DNA of 64,000 bases. Source: Anthonomus grandis grandis. Its lineage: Eukaryota > Arthropoda > Insecta > Coleoptera > Curculionidae. The position numbers were made by a program, and so were the translations under genes. Of the stretch, positions 1-11,149 are shown in pieces. The stretch lies in the NCBI RefSeq assembly GCF_022605725.1, contig NC_065567.1:24717127-24781126 (forward strand), in the 5' to 3' direction. The notes under the pieces were generated by a model. It was given only the letters and a program-made list of their open reading frames with translations, searched no databases and had not been told where the DNA came from. Numbering within the stretch: position 1 is the first letter of the stretch; each line of letters opens with the position of its first letter.

Positions 1-570
1 TTAAACTATGCTTGGGTGCAGAGCTCCAGACATGCAAGCAATACTCGAGGGAAGGGCGTATTTGAGCTTTATAAAGAGTCAGCAGCTGTTCTGGTGTATA
101 CAGTTTTTTCGTTTTGAAAAGCACTCCGAGTTTTTTGGAAGCCGCCCTGGCGACCTCGGCAACGTGGTCATGCCAAAACACACTGTTGGAAGAAGATGTA
201 AAGATGATTTCATTGGCAATGTTTTTCCTGACATAACCAGCTCCGTGCCACCAAGGTTAGTCTTCATCGTAAATACTGCAGCCTGCGTTTTTTTAGCGTT
301 AAAATTGACCAAATTGTTATCGCCCCACTCCAAGATTGCTCTGATATCGTTGTTGGTTGAAGCTACTTGTTGCTGCCTAAGATTCTGAGAACTTGCGGTT
401 GTCGTTGGTTTGGCGGACTTAAATGTGGAAATAAGTGTGCTATCGTCCGCAAAGCTGTAGATTGTATTGACAGTGGTTCCTAGCAAATCGTTGATAGATG
501 CCAAGAAAAGGGTGGGGGATAGAATGCATCCTTGAGGGACTCCAGCGTTAATGTTAAATGTATATGGTTT
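1..570 (-). pseudogene. Non-LTR retrotransposon (LINE) reverse transcriptase, 3' part, frameshifted
   Basis: The minus strand encodes the C-terminal half of a Jockey-superfamily-type reverse transcriptase. Reading from the high coordinate, motif AGVPQGCILSPTLFLASIN comes first (RT region 4), followed by YSFADDSTL with the catalytic FADD box. Downstream are KTLPMKSSLHLL and, in another frame, VARAASKKLGVLFKTKKLY and LYKAQIRPSLEYC, the usual thumb-region block. A frameshift lies near 175-195, where the frame moves to the one used from about 190 down to 1. Sequence upstream of PYTFNINAG (about 565) is not recognisably RT, so the fragment is truncated at both ends; the window edge cuts the low side. 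It is a dead copy. Clade assignment (Jockey versus I/R1-like) is uncertain. Confidence 0.9.
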
Positions 571-3500
571 TATATATTTTTGAAAAGAGGATTTCAAGAG
601 CTTTAAGAATTTATAAAAAAATAATAGGTTTTCCATAAGAAAAAAATTTTTTTTTTGGAATATCAACTTCATGAAACACCCTATATAAAAATATATAACA
701 TAAAAATATTTATCATTAAAAAGTATTATAAATTTGAGCTCATGACATCTAAGTCAATTTTTTTCTATCTGTTCGAAAAATACGAGTTTTCTGTTAAAAC
801 AGTCGAAATCGCACCACCCTGTACATTCACATGTCAGATTAAAAATTGACAAATCAAACTAAAAAAATAAAATAGAAGTGAATATTCAAAAAGGCGAGGT
901 TCAGTTTCTCAGGTTTTAAATCTAACAACTATTCAACTATATACATATGGAATTTTTAAACTTACGGTTTATTAAGTAAGTCATAAATTATCAGATTAAA
1001 ATGAAGAGAAAGAAAAATAAAAGGCAATTAATCACTCACGATAGATTCTTATAATTGTAACTAGTTTCAATATTGTGAAATTTATTATGATTAGTTTTGC
1101 ACATACACATATGTCTGCTATCGATTGTAAATCTTTTATATGTATTTTATTATTTCTCGTTATCTTACTTTACTCAATTTTTAATGTTAAATCTTCCTCT
1201 AATAAGGGTTTTTTTATATATTGCCTTCGTATTTTGTACAACTTTTGTTTTTATGTTTAAATAAACTTATTATTAAAAAAAAAACATGTACTATTAGTTA
1301 ATGCAAAAAAAATAGAATCATAGGTTTTTTTTTAAAATAATGAAAATGTTTGATACATCAAGGGCGAAATACGTGCAAAAACCGCCTAAAAATAAATGAA
1401 TTCCATTCATCAAAAAACTCGAAACAACGACAAACTGAAAATCACAAACGTGATTCTTCTTTGTGAATATGTAAAAAACATATTAATTTTTTTTGAAAAA
1501 ACATTAATTAAGTATTTACATATGCACCCAGTATTCGAGACCCTACTCGAACACCAAACGGGAATTTAATTTTTCCGAAAACTTTTTGACCGAACAGGCG
1601 CATCTCATCGTACCTTCCAATTTATTTACATGACAAATACAACTGCTCGCATAGGGGTAAAAAGAGGGCGGAAATCGTAATGGATTTTTCATTTAAAAAC
1701 TTATTCACGAGAATTTTTTTTTTAAATTAATTAATAAGGCTTTTACAAAATTGTTTTAAACAAATTCGCTTAATAAAACATAAAATTCAAGCACCGAGAA
1801 TCAACCCTCGTCAATTTAATAGAATTTCGCATGTAGATTTTATTCAGGTGGACCTTCCAATCTGCACTGATTACATTTTTTTTTGCACAAACTAATCCGC
1901 AATACACGTTTCACCATGTAACCCAAAAGCCAAACATTTCAAATCCGATCGGAATAAATTTACTTCGGGAATTAATTCGTTCCTAGTCTTACGCGAATTT
2001 TATATTTTGAATTTTAAACGTGCATAATTAAGTGCCGCAATATTTAAAATTCCCTAGTTTTATTTTACAGAGATTGGAGTTTTTGGGCGCAATTAAATCG
2101 CAACGTGCAGGGCCATCTGTTCAATTATTTTTAATGAAAAAATCCTGTTTGCATACCTAACATGGAAATATTAAAAAATTATTTTTTGGATGGCTTTAAT
2201 TAATAAAATTAAATTACGAGACATGTTTACCATTAATCAAAACTCTTTATTTTACTCTTTAAATGATGTTTTAACTTATTTAATTAATAGTACTAGTGGG
2301 GATTTATAAATAAAAAAAAACAACGAACCCTTAATCCTTCGGAAAGGGAGAAAAAAACGTACTATCCCAAAGAAAAACCGAATTGGTTTCTGGCGCGACC
2401 AATTTTTATAACGGCCAAGCAAAAAGTTATCGTGTGTTCAACTTTCGTAATTGGGTTTTTCCAATCACTGATTTCTCTTTTACTAATTACGAAGTGTGTG
2501 CGAGAATTAGGGATTTTCCTATGGTAAAAGTTAAAAGACCTAAACGGTTGACGCCGCTCAAATTTAATTGGAACTGTTATAAGTGTAAAAAGAAAAAATG
2601 AAATTGACCCTTGAGGTTTTTAGCTATGTCACATCTACAATCATAGTGAGGATAATTGCAGAAGAAACTCAATTTTCAAGGAGGAAACCCAAGAAACATT
2701 TCACGTATTTTTTGAGATGAAACCTAACTGGTTTAGGAGTAACAATAAATTTGTCTTATTTTACTATTTGAGATAGGTTGTTTTTATCTGTTATTTTTCA
2801 ACTGTTATATGTCGACAACAAGCAACTGTTACCTTCAATCAAAAATAACAAATACACAAATAACAGGTCTGCCTAATATAAATTTTCTCGCTGGAAAATA
2901 CGCTACTTGGAGTTTCGACAACAGTATTGCCAAGTTAGGATTTAAAGTAATAATATTATTTTTTTTTTTAGTTATTCATTAACTAGCTAGCAGTTATTTA
3001 TTTTTTTTTTATTGTTGATTGTTGGAGTTTTAGTACATTCCGTCAGTTAGGGTATCATTAAATGGTAAATAAGCTTATTCTGTTAATTAATCTCCACCAA
3101 CTTAAAGGAATCTCTATGCGTTCGGTAAATATCGCTGAATTTCAACTATTGCACGTAAATGTGAAGTATGACTGAGATTTTATGTTTCCATATGGAATAT
3201 TGCGTTCTTTTTATTTTTTTGTCCCCTTTTTCTTTGTTCGCTTTATCTGTAATAGAGAAATTACTGAAACCAATGTTCTTGTAACTTAAAACACTCAGTA
3301 AAAGGACTCATCTACATTGAAAGTCTATACCATTTTGTTGTTGATAAAAATTTGTTTGAAACTTTGATAATAAGAGGATCAATAAGTTCTAAAGAATTTT
3401 GATCAATTAGATATAATGTATGACCTATTCAACACAGATGTTTCCATTTTAATTCCTTATCAGATAAAGCTAATAAATTTTATTTTCCACTTCCTACTAT

Positions 3501-3640
3501 TCTTTTGATATTACTTACCAAATTTACGCTTATGTGACTTTCATTATAAGGACGTCATTAAAATGGGACGTCACTGCCATAAACCCTTAATTATTGACGG
3601 AGGTCCAACAATCATCGTAATTGTTACGTTCTTAACAATT
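571..3640. other. AT-rich non-coding stretch, no supported feature
   Basis: About 3 kb with homopolymer runs and short open frames only. The frames at 655-849, 1075-1260 and 2383-2601 have no recognisable motif, no splice context and no similarity I can name. Bases 628-690 hold a short piece resembling the ends of the CAGGGTGTTCC-type mariner elements found elsewhere in the window (a ttccataagaaaaa block and an acaccctatata block). It is probably a small MITE relic but too degraded to delimit. Confidence 0.5.
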
Positions 3641-6600
3641 TTTATTCTTTCTGTAACATGACTTTTAATTACTTTTTCTATCCGGTTCTTTTTTTATTCC
3701 ACTTTTTTGGAAGAAATTTTTTAATATCCCAGACATTTGAAATAATGTTTATTCTTTAAATTTTTTTCAATTATAATTGCTTGAAATATTGAAAAAAATT
3801 ATCTAGGAGTGCATAATGGAATCAAAAATTATTTGCATTGCATGAAATATTAGAGAATTTAAATATTTTTTTATTTTATTCCACGCTTTTGGAGACATTT
3901 TTTAAATATTCCAGACATTTGACATAAGCTGGAATATTTAAAAAACATGCCTCCAAAAGCGTGGAATAAAACCAACAATTATTTGAAATTTCTAGAATAT
4001 TGAATATATAAATGAAAAAATTTTTGATTTTATTCCACGATTTTGGAGGTATTTTTCAAAATATTCAAGGCATGTGAAATTTAAATAAACTGAAGAATAC
4101 ATACAAATAATATTTCAAATGCCTGGAATATTAAAGATTATTAAAATAATTATTGATTATCTAATATGAAATAATTTATATTTTTCAGTTTATTTAAATT
4201 TCACATGCCTCGAATATTAAAGAAATTGACTTCAAAAACGTGCAATAAAATCAATAATTATTTAAAATTTATTGAGTATTAAAATGATCGTTAATTAAAA
4301 TTAAATAATTTTGGATTTTATTTTACGATTTTGCGGTTCTAAAATATGCTAGGCATTTGAAATAATCAATTTATTTAAATTTCAAATGTTTGAAATATTA
4401 ACTTTAAAAGGACTTCAAAAGCATGGAATAAAATCAACAATTATTCAAAATTTCTGGAATAATAAATGGGTCGTTAGATTAAAATGAAACAATTTTTGAT
4501 TTTGTTCCATGCTTTTGGAAGCAATTTTTTAATATTTCAGGCATTTGAAATAATGTTTATTCTTCAAGTTTTATTCAATTATAATTGTTTGGAATATTAA
4601 AAAAAATAATCCAAAAGTGCATAATAGAATCAAAAATTATTTGGATTGCATGAAATATTAGAGAATTTAAATAATTGTTGATTTTATTCCACGATTTTAG
4701 AGGAATTTTTTTAAATATTCAAGACATGAGAAATTTAAATAAACTGAAGAATACATACAAATAATAATATTTCAAATGCCTGGAATATTAAAGATTATTA
4801 AAATAATTATTGATTATCTCATATAAAATAATTTGTATTTTTCACTTTATTTAAATTTCACATACCTTGAATATTAAAGAAATTGACTCCAAAAACGTGC
4901 AATTAAATCAGCAATTATTTGAAATTTCTCGAGTATTAAAATGATCGTTGATTAAAATTAAATAATTTTTTATTTTATTGCACGATTTTGCGGTTCTAAA
5001 ATATGCCAGGCATTTGAAATAATCAGTTTATTTAAATTCCAAATGTTTGAAATATTAACTTTAAAAGGACTTCAAAAGCGTGGAATAAAATTAACAATTA
5101 TTCAAAATTTTTTAGAATATTAAAAAGGGTCGTTGGATTAAAATGAAAGAATTTTTGATTTTATTCCTTGATTTTGGAGGCATTCCCTTAGTATTCCAGA
5201 TACCTTAAATGAACTAAAGAATAAACAAAATTTTAAAGCCTGGAATATTAACAATTATTAAGAAAATTATTGATTTTCTAATATGAATTAATTTTTGATT
5301 TTAATTCATGCATTTGAAGTAATTATTTTCATATTCCAGGCATTTAAAATAATTCGTATTCTTTAGTTAATTTAAATTTTACATACCCAGAATATTAAAG
5401 AAATTGACTCCAAAAACGTGCAATAAAATCAACAATTATTTGAAATTTCTCGAGTATTAAAATGATCGTTGATTAAAATTAAATAATTTTTAATTTTATT
5501 GCACGATTTTGCGGTTCTAAAATATGCCAGGCATTTGAAATAATCAGAGTATTTAAATTTGAAATGTTTGAAATGTTAACAAAAGAACGTCAAAAGCGTG
5601 GAATAAAATCAACAATTATTTAAAATTTCTGGAATATTAAAATGGTCGTTGGATTAAAATGAAACAATTTTTGGTTTTGTTCCATGATTTTGAAGGCATT
5701 TTTTAAATAATTCAGCATTTCAAATTTGAATAAAATAATGAATAAAAATGATTTTAAATGTCTGGAATATTAAAGATTATTAAAATAATTATTGATTATC
5801 TAATATGAACTATTCTTTTATTTTATTTCACGATTCTGGAGGCATTTTCTTAACAATTCAGACGTTTGAAGAAACTTAAGAATAAACAGTATTTCAAATG
5901 CCTCGAATATTAAAGATTATTAAATTAATTATTGATTATCTAATATGCATTCATTGTTTATTTTATTCCACGCTCTTGGAGGCATCTTTTTAACATTTTA
6001 GAAATTCCAAATATAATATAATAAAATCAATATACAATTTACTGAAACTGCTGTAATATTAAAATGATCATTAATTAAAATCAAATTAATTTTTGATTTT
6101 AATTCATGCTTTTAGGGCATTTGAAATAATTTTAATTTTTCAGTTTATTTAAATTTCATCTACCTGGAATATGAAAAAGAAAAAAATTATTCCAAAAACG
6201 TGGAATAAAATTATCAATTATTTGAGAAGAACAAAAATTATTTCAAACCCCTGGATTATTAAAGATTAATAATTGATTAACTAATATGAATTAATTTTCG
6301 ACTTTATTTCATGCTTTTAGGTAATTTTTTAAATATTCCAGGCATTTAAAATAATTAGTATGCTTCAGTTTATTTAAATTTCACATACCTGGAATATTAA
6401 AAAAAATACTCCAAAAGCGAGGAATAAAATCACCAATTATTTGAAATTTCTGAAATATTAAAATCATCATTTATTACAATAAAACAATTTTATTCCACGA
6501 GTTTAGAGGCATTTTCTTATTAATTCAGACATTTGAAATTTGAATAAAATGATGAATATACATTATTTCAAATACATGAAATATTAAAATAATTATTGAT

Positions 6601-7020
6601 TATGGAATATGAAATAATTTTATTCAATGCTTTTAGGGTAACTTTTTAAATATTTATATGAATATTATATTTATATTTTAAAATAATTTGTTTTCTTTAG
6701 TTTATTTAAATTTCATACGCCTGGAATATTAAAAAATTGGCTCCAAAAATTCGCGAATATTAGAATGATCGTTGATTAAAGGAAAATAATTTTTTATTTT
6801 ATTCCACGATTTTGGAGGCATATTTGAATAAACTGAGGAATAAAAATTATTTTAAATCTCTAGAGTATTAAAATTATTATTGATTATTTAATATGAAATA
6901 ATTTTCAATCATGCTTTTGGGTCATTTTTTAAATATTCCAGGCATTTGAAATAATTTGTATTTTTCAATTTATTTAAACTTCACAAGCCTGGAATAATAA
7001 AAACAATTTTCATTATACTC
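3640..7020. repeat. Irregular tandem repeat field rich in inverted subrepeats (ggaatatt/ccaggcatttga family)
   Basis: The whole interval is built from a few modules. These are a tattccacg..tttggagg block, a tattccaggcatttgaaat block, their reverse complements, and a ttattgattatctaatatgaa spacer. One module (gaatattaaagaaattgactccaaaaacgtgcaa) recurs near 4212, 4868 and 5390, giving spacings of about 655 and 520 bp. Because modules occur in both orientations, many adjacent pairs can form hairpins; the clearest arms are 3874-3914 and 3929-3971. Divergence rises towards 7000. There is no coding potential. It looks like an old complex satellite or a set of decayed palindromic elements. Confidence 0.85.
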
Positions 7021-8115
7021 ATTGATTTTTATAAATTTCAAATAGTGACTTTATACCCCAAAATATGTCCACTATATCCGAAAGTGATAAAAAATCTGAA
7101 TTCTGACAAATTATTAATTATTTACTATGTAATTGTTTTTACAAGCATAAGTTACACATGTTTCTGGAAAAACATTATTTATTTATTTAACCCAACAAAA
7201 CGAGCATTTTAATATGCAGGAGCAATACAATTTTAAAATAAATTTATACTAAGCATTATATTTTGGTGGAATTACTTAATTAGTAGGTTTGACTTAATAT
7301 TATACATATATAATTTTGTGTAGAACTCAAAAAATCAAATTTTTACCCACTTTTTGACATGAAAAGCTATCCCAGACCCAAGCATTGACAAATAATTATA
7401 TTTTAAAATGTTTAAGGCCTTAATAAATGATTTTAAAAATACTAAATGACACTATACCTCCAATTAGGTTATAACTGAATTTCAAGGAAGAAAAGGTTTT
7501 TTTCTGTAACGAAATAAAAGCTCCCTAAATTGAATTTTTAGGCTTACAGAACACACATGTGATAGAACCCATTAAGTCCGATTGTTCGTTCGAGCAGAAT
7601 GAATCGTTGAAATCAAGACAATAGGAACTTCCTGTGCCCGAAATAGCCAAATAAAAGGTGATTAGCACCCAATAATTCATGAACAGCCCCAATAAAGCAC
7701 TCACGAACGTACATAACCGCTTTCATCCCCTCACCACCGATTTTTTCACATTTTTTTCCATCGGATTTGGATAGAAATTCACGGGGCGAAACTTTACTGC
7801 TCTGAAATTATCGGACCTAATTACCTCAAATGAAGGGAAGTATTTGTCGGAGGACCCTTCAAACTAAATTACTTAAATTAAGGTTTTGGCAATTTATAAG
7901 ACACACGCTAAAACTATAGCGTTGGATGACAGCCATTGGCGGCAATTAGTTAGATTAGATTGCCTTGCATGAGCTGGTTTCTCGGTTATTGCCTTGCCAG
8001 AGTTAACCCAATTCTGTTTGCATCAACGTGTGTTGACCCAGCTTTGTATGTACTGAAATCAGCCACTGTCTAAGAGTAAAAAACGTTAAAAAAGTGAACA
8101 AAAAATACACAAAAA
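7021..8115. other. Mostly unique non-coding sequence
   Basis: No coding region, RNA gene or repeat recognised. The part 7560-8040 is visibly less AT-rich than its surroundings, but the open frames are short and have no plausible splice context. Confidence 0.5.
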
Positions 8116-8275
8116 TTCATGGCTTTTGATATTGCGCAAGTCTCTCTAAGTATTTTAACAGCACTGGTTTTGAGGAACAGTGTTGCCATTTGTAAATCAT
8201 TTATTACAAAAAAATTATTGAGTTGATTTAAGGGGTAGTTATGACAACGTTGCTTACAATGTGTCAAAAGTCATT
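8116..8275 (+). repeat. Direct repeat copy 1 (about 160 bp)
   Basis: Bases from the block ttcatggcttttgatattgc to gtcaaaagtcattaa are repeated almost unchanged at 8753-8913, 637 bp downstream, with only a handful of substitutions. Open frame 8070-8267 on the minus strand lies over this copy and is not otherwise supported as a gene. Confidence 0.9.
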
Positions 8276-8276
8276 A

Positions 8277-10754
8277 ATTTTTTTTAATTTTAAGATTCTA
8301 TTAAAATAAAAAAAATATTTTAAAGACAAAATGTTATTAACTTTTAATTAAATAATTAAATTTGAATTTCTCCTTTTTTCACCAAGGCAGACTAATTATT
8401 TTTATTTAAATAATTTTTAACTATTATTTAGTTAATTTCATATTGTTTATTGATTAATAAATTTTTGTGAAGGATTTTAAGATTTACTCAGAAAATTAAA
8501 TTTGCTACCTGCAATGAATTATTTTTTAAATTTTGCAATAGAGTTTTAAATAATTAATTAGAGTATTAAATTTCGCAAATAAAATTTTTTCATAAAAAGC
8601 GACATTTTCTGTATTTTTTATTAAAAAATATATATGTACTGTGAAGAGAAAATAACTGAAAAAATAAATAAAAAAAAGTGTATATTAATTAATTAAGAAA
8701 TTCCGATTTAATTTAAAATTTTTATTTTTTTTGCATTTTTTAATAAAGAAAATTCATGGCTTTTGATATTGCGTAAGTCTCTCTGAGTATTTTAACAGCA
8801 CTGGTTTTGAGGAACAGTGTTGCCATTTGCAAATCGTTTATTACAAAAAAATTATTGAGTTGATCTAAGGTGTAGTTATGACAACGTTGCTTACCATGTG
8901 TCAAAAGTCATTAAGAGAATATTCTCGACGAGAATTTTTTCAAGTGTGAACTAATTTTTTTATTCTGTTACTTTGCATTTAAAAAAATCGGAATAAATTT
9001 AAAAATTGAGAATAAATGTAAAATTTAATAATAAAGAAAAATGTACGAATGTACTTCCTAGAGAGGAAAGTTAAAGTAAAATGAATAAATAAAATTTTAA
9101 ATTAATTAATTATTTTAAATTCGAGTTTATTTGAAAACGTAAATATATATTTTTTTTGATAAATTTTAGTAGTTTTTCGGTAAATTTCATAATTTGAAAT
9201 TTATTTAATTAGGATAATAAATTTCTACAATTTTCTACATTTTTTGATCAAGAAAAATATTTTCTCTTTTTTTTACAAGTCTTTAGTGTGTTCTTTGTAT
9301 ATATATGTAAAATACCAAATAAGTTCCTGTTTAAATTATATATTTTTCTTTAATTAAAAAAAAAAACTTTTGAAGAGAAATTTTTGTTAAAAACCTCTAA
9401 TTAATTGATTTAAATTTGAACATATTTTTTTTCTCCGACAAGGAAGATTTTAATTAGTAATCACTTTTTTTCAGTTAATTTCATAGTTTTTATTAATTTA
9501 TATAATTTAAAAAAATTTTTCGTGAGTATTCTGCTTGAAGATTTATTCATAAAAACTAAAAAGACCTGCGACTAGTTTTTGTTTTAAATTTTACATTAAG
9601 GTTTTAATTAATTAACTAGGATAGCAAATTTTGCCATTAAAATTTATCTATAAAAACCACAATTTTCTCCATTTTTCTAGATAAAAAATTAAAAAATAAT
9701 AAGAAAAGTTTCAATTAATTATTAAAGTTTTGAGTATTTTTTTTTTAAATATGTATTTAATTTTTTTAATTTTAAGATTCTATTAAAATAAAAAAAATAT
9801 TTTAAAGACAAAATGTTATTAACTTTTAATTAAATATCATTTTTTTTTACCAAGGCAGACTAATTATTTTTATTTAAATAATTTTTAACTATTGTTTAAT
9901 TAATTTCATATTGTTTATTATTTAATAAATTTCTTTAATTTTTGTGAAGGATTTTAAGATTTACTCGGAAAATTAAAATTTTAATTTTTGCATTAGGGTT
10001 TTATATAATTAATTAGGGTATTAAATTTCGCAAATAAAATTTTTACATAAAAAACGACAATTTTCTGTATTTTTTAACAAAAAATATATATGTACTTGAA
10101 GAGAAAATAAATAAAAAAAAGTGTATAATAATTATTTAAGAAATTCCGATTTGATTTAAAACTCTGTAATTTTCTGCATTTTTTAATTAAGAAAAAATGT
10201 ATGTACTCCCTATGAAGAGAAAATAAGTACAAAAAAAATTTTTAAATTTAAGTAAATTAACTAAAACATTTCGATCAGTATTTAAAAATTAAGATTTTGA
10301 ATAATTTTTCGGTTAATTTCAGACTTTGCAATAAGGTTTTATTTTATTAGGATCTTAAATTTTGTAATTAAAATGTTTGGATAAGAAGTCACAATTTTCT
10401 GTGTTTTTTAATAAAGAAAAATGTTTTCTCTTTTTTTACTTTTTTTACTTAAGTCTTTAGTGTGTTCTTTTTATATTTATTTAAAAAACCAAATAAGAAT
10501 TAATTCAAATTATGTATTTTTTTTTAACTTGAAAATTCCATTAAAATTTTAAAAATAATAAAAATTACTTTTAATTAAATAATTTAAAATTGAATTTTTT
10601 ATTTCGTCAAGGAAGATTTTAATTAAATCATTTGTTTTTTCAGTTCATTTCCTAGTTTTTATTAATTTATATATTTCAAAAAAAATTTGTGAGTGTTCTA
10701 CTTTAACATTTATTCATAAAAGTTAAAAAGACTTGCGATGAGTTTTTCTCTAGG
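8277..10754 (+). repeat. Large direct duplication of AT-rich sequence, two diverged copies
   Basis: The block starting ttttaattttaagattctattaaaat near 8282 recurs near 9765 and is followed in both copies by the same series of landmarks, including aaggattttaagatttactc (8471 and 9949). A later landmark pair, tctttagtgtgttctttttat, sits near 9280 and 10450, and a gtgag.gttct..ttattcataaaa block near 9522 and 10690. Offsets of about 1480 and 1165 bp show copies of unequal length with internal deletions. No coding potential. Confidence 0.75.
8753..8913 (+). repeat. Direct repeat copy 2 (about 160 bp)
   Basis: Near-identical to 8116-8275 in the same orientation. Low divergence compared with the surrounding sequence suggests a recent duplication or gene conversion. 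Confidence 0.9.
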
Positions 10755-11036
10755 ACATAATTTATCTTAAAAACAAAACGAAAGTAAAAAGCTCCCAGTT
10801 AGGGTCTCATTAAACATATGTATATATAATTTCTTAAAAAGCAAAAAGCTACACGTGTTTCGCTCCTATCGGAGCATCATCAGGCCTAGACATACACCTA
10901 CACAACTCACATCAGCCAGAACACGTGTAGCTTTTTGCTTTCTAAGCTAACTTAAAGTTTTTTACTTTTGTTTGTTTTTTTTTTCTATGGTCTCTTGGAG
11001 AAAGAATGGATGATATGTTTTAACATAATTTATCTT
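10755..11036. mobile_element. Short retro-insertion flanked by a 14-bp target-site duplication
   Basis: The 14-mer acataatttatctt occurs exactly at 10755-10768 and 11023-11036, bracketing a 254-bp insertion (10769-11022). It sits at the end of the duplicated AT-rich block. Inside is a nested inverted repeat: an outer arm near 10774-10801 pairs imperfectly with 10946-10973, and a perfect 21-bp arm pair is at 10839-10859 and 10920-10940. The centre holds a hammerhead-like motif on the minus strand. There is no reverse transcriptase here. A non-autonomous Penelope-like or retrozyme-like element is the best-fitting known category, because both carry hammerheads. That assignment is inference. Confidence 0.65.
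10839..10940 (-). ncRNA. Hammerhead-ribozyme-like motif
   Basis: On the minus strand the conserved box CTGATGA (10883-10877) is followed by one extra T, then a perfect 5-bp stem II (GCTCC, loop GATA, GGAGC; 10875-10862), then the second conserved box GAAAC (10861-10857). The sequence after GAA can pair as stem III with the exact 20-21-bp complement at 10920-10940. This places a candidate NUH cleavage triplet (GTT) at the end of that arm. Stem I between the cleavage site and CTGATGA is weak by eye (only a few pairs), and the extra T next to the core is atypical. The catalytic boxes are intact and correctly ordered; activity is not shown. Confidence 0.5.
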
Positions 11037-11149
11037 GTTGTTTTTGACTTTCCGGCTAGAAAAATTTTACTTTTTTTAAAAGGAATCTACAGTTAAATTA
11101 TTTTTTTAAATATTTATGTATAAAACACAAAAAAGGGTCAAAAAAGGTT

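Noticed and set aside
8..388. 126-residue plus-strand open frame
   Set aside because: Antisense to the LINE RT fragment on the minus strand; no independent support.
2383..2601. 72-residue plus-strand frame ending in a Lys-rich tail
   Set aside because: No recognisable motif or splice context and no neighbouring coding signal.
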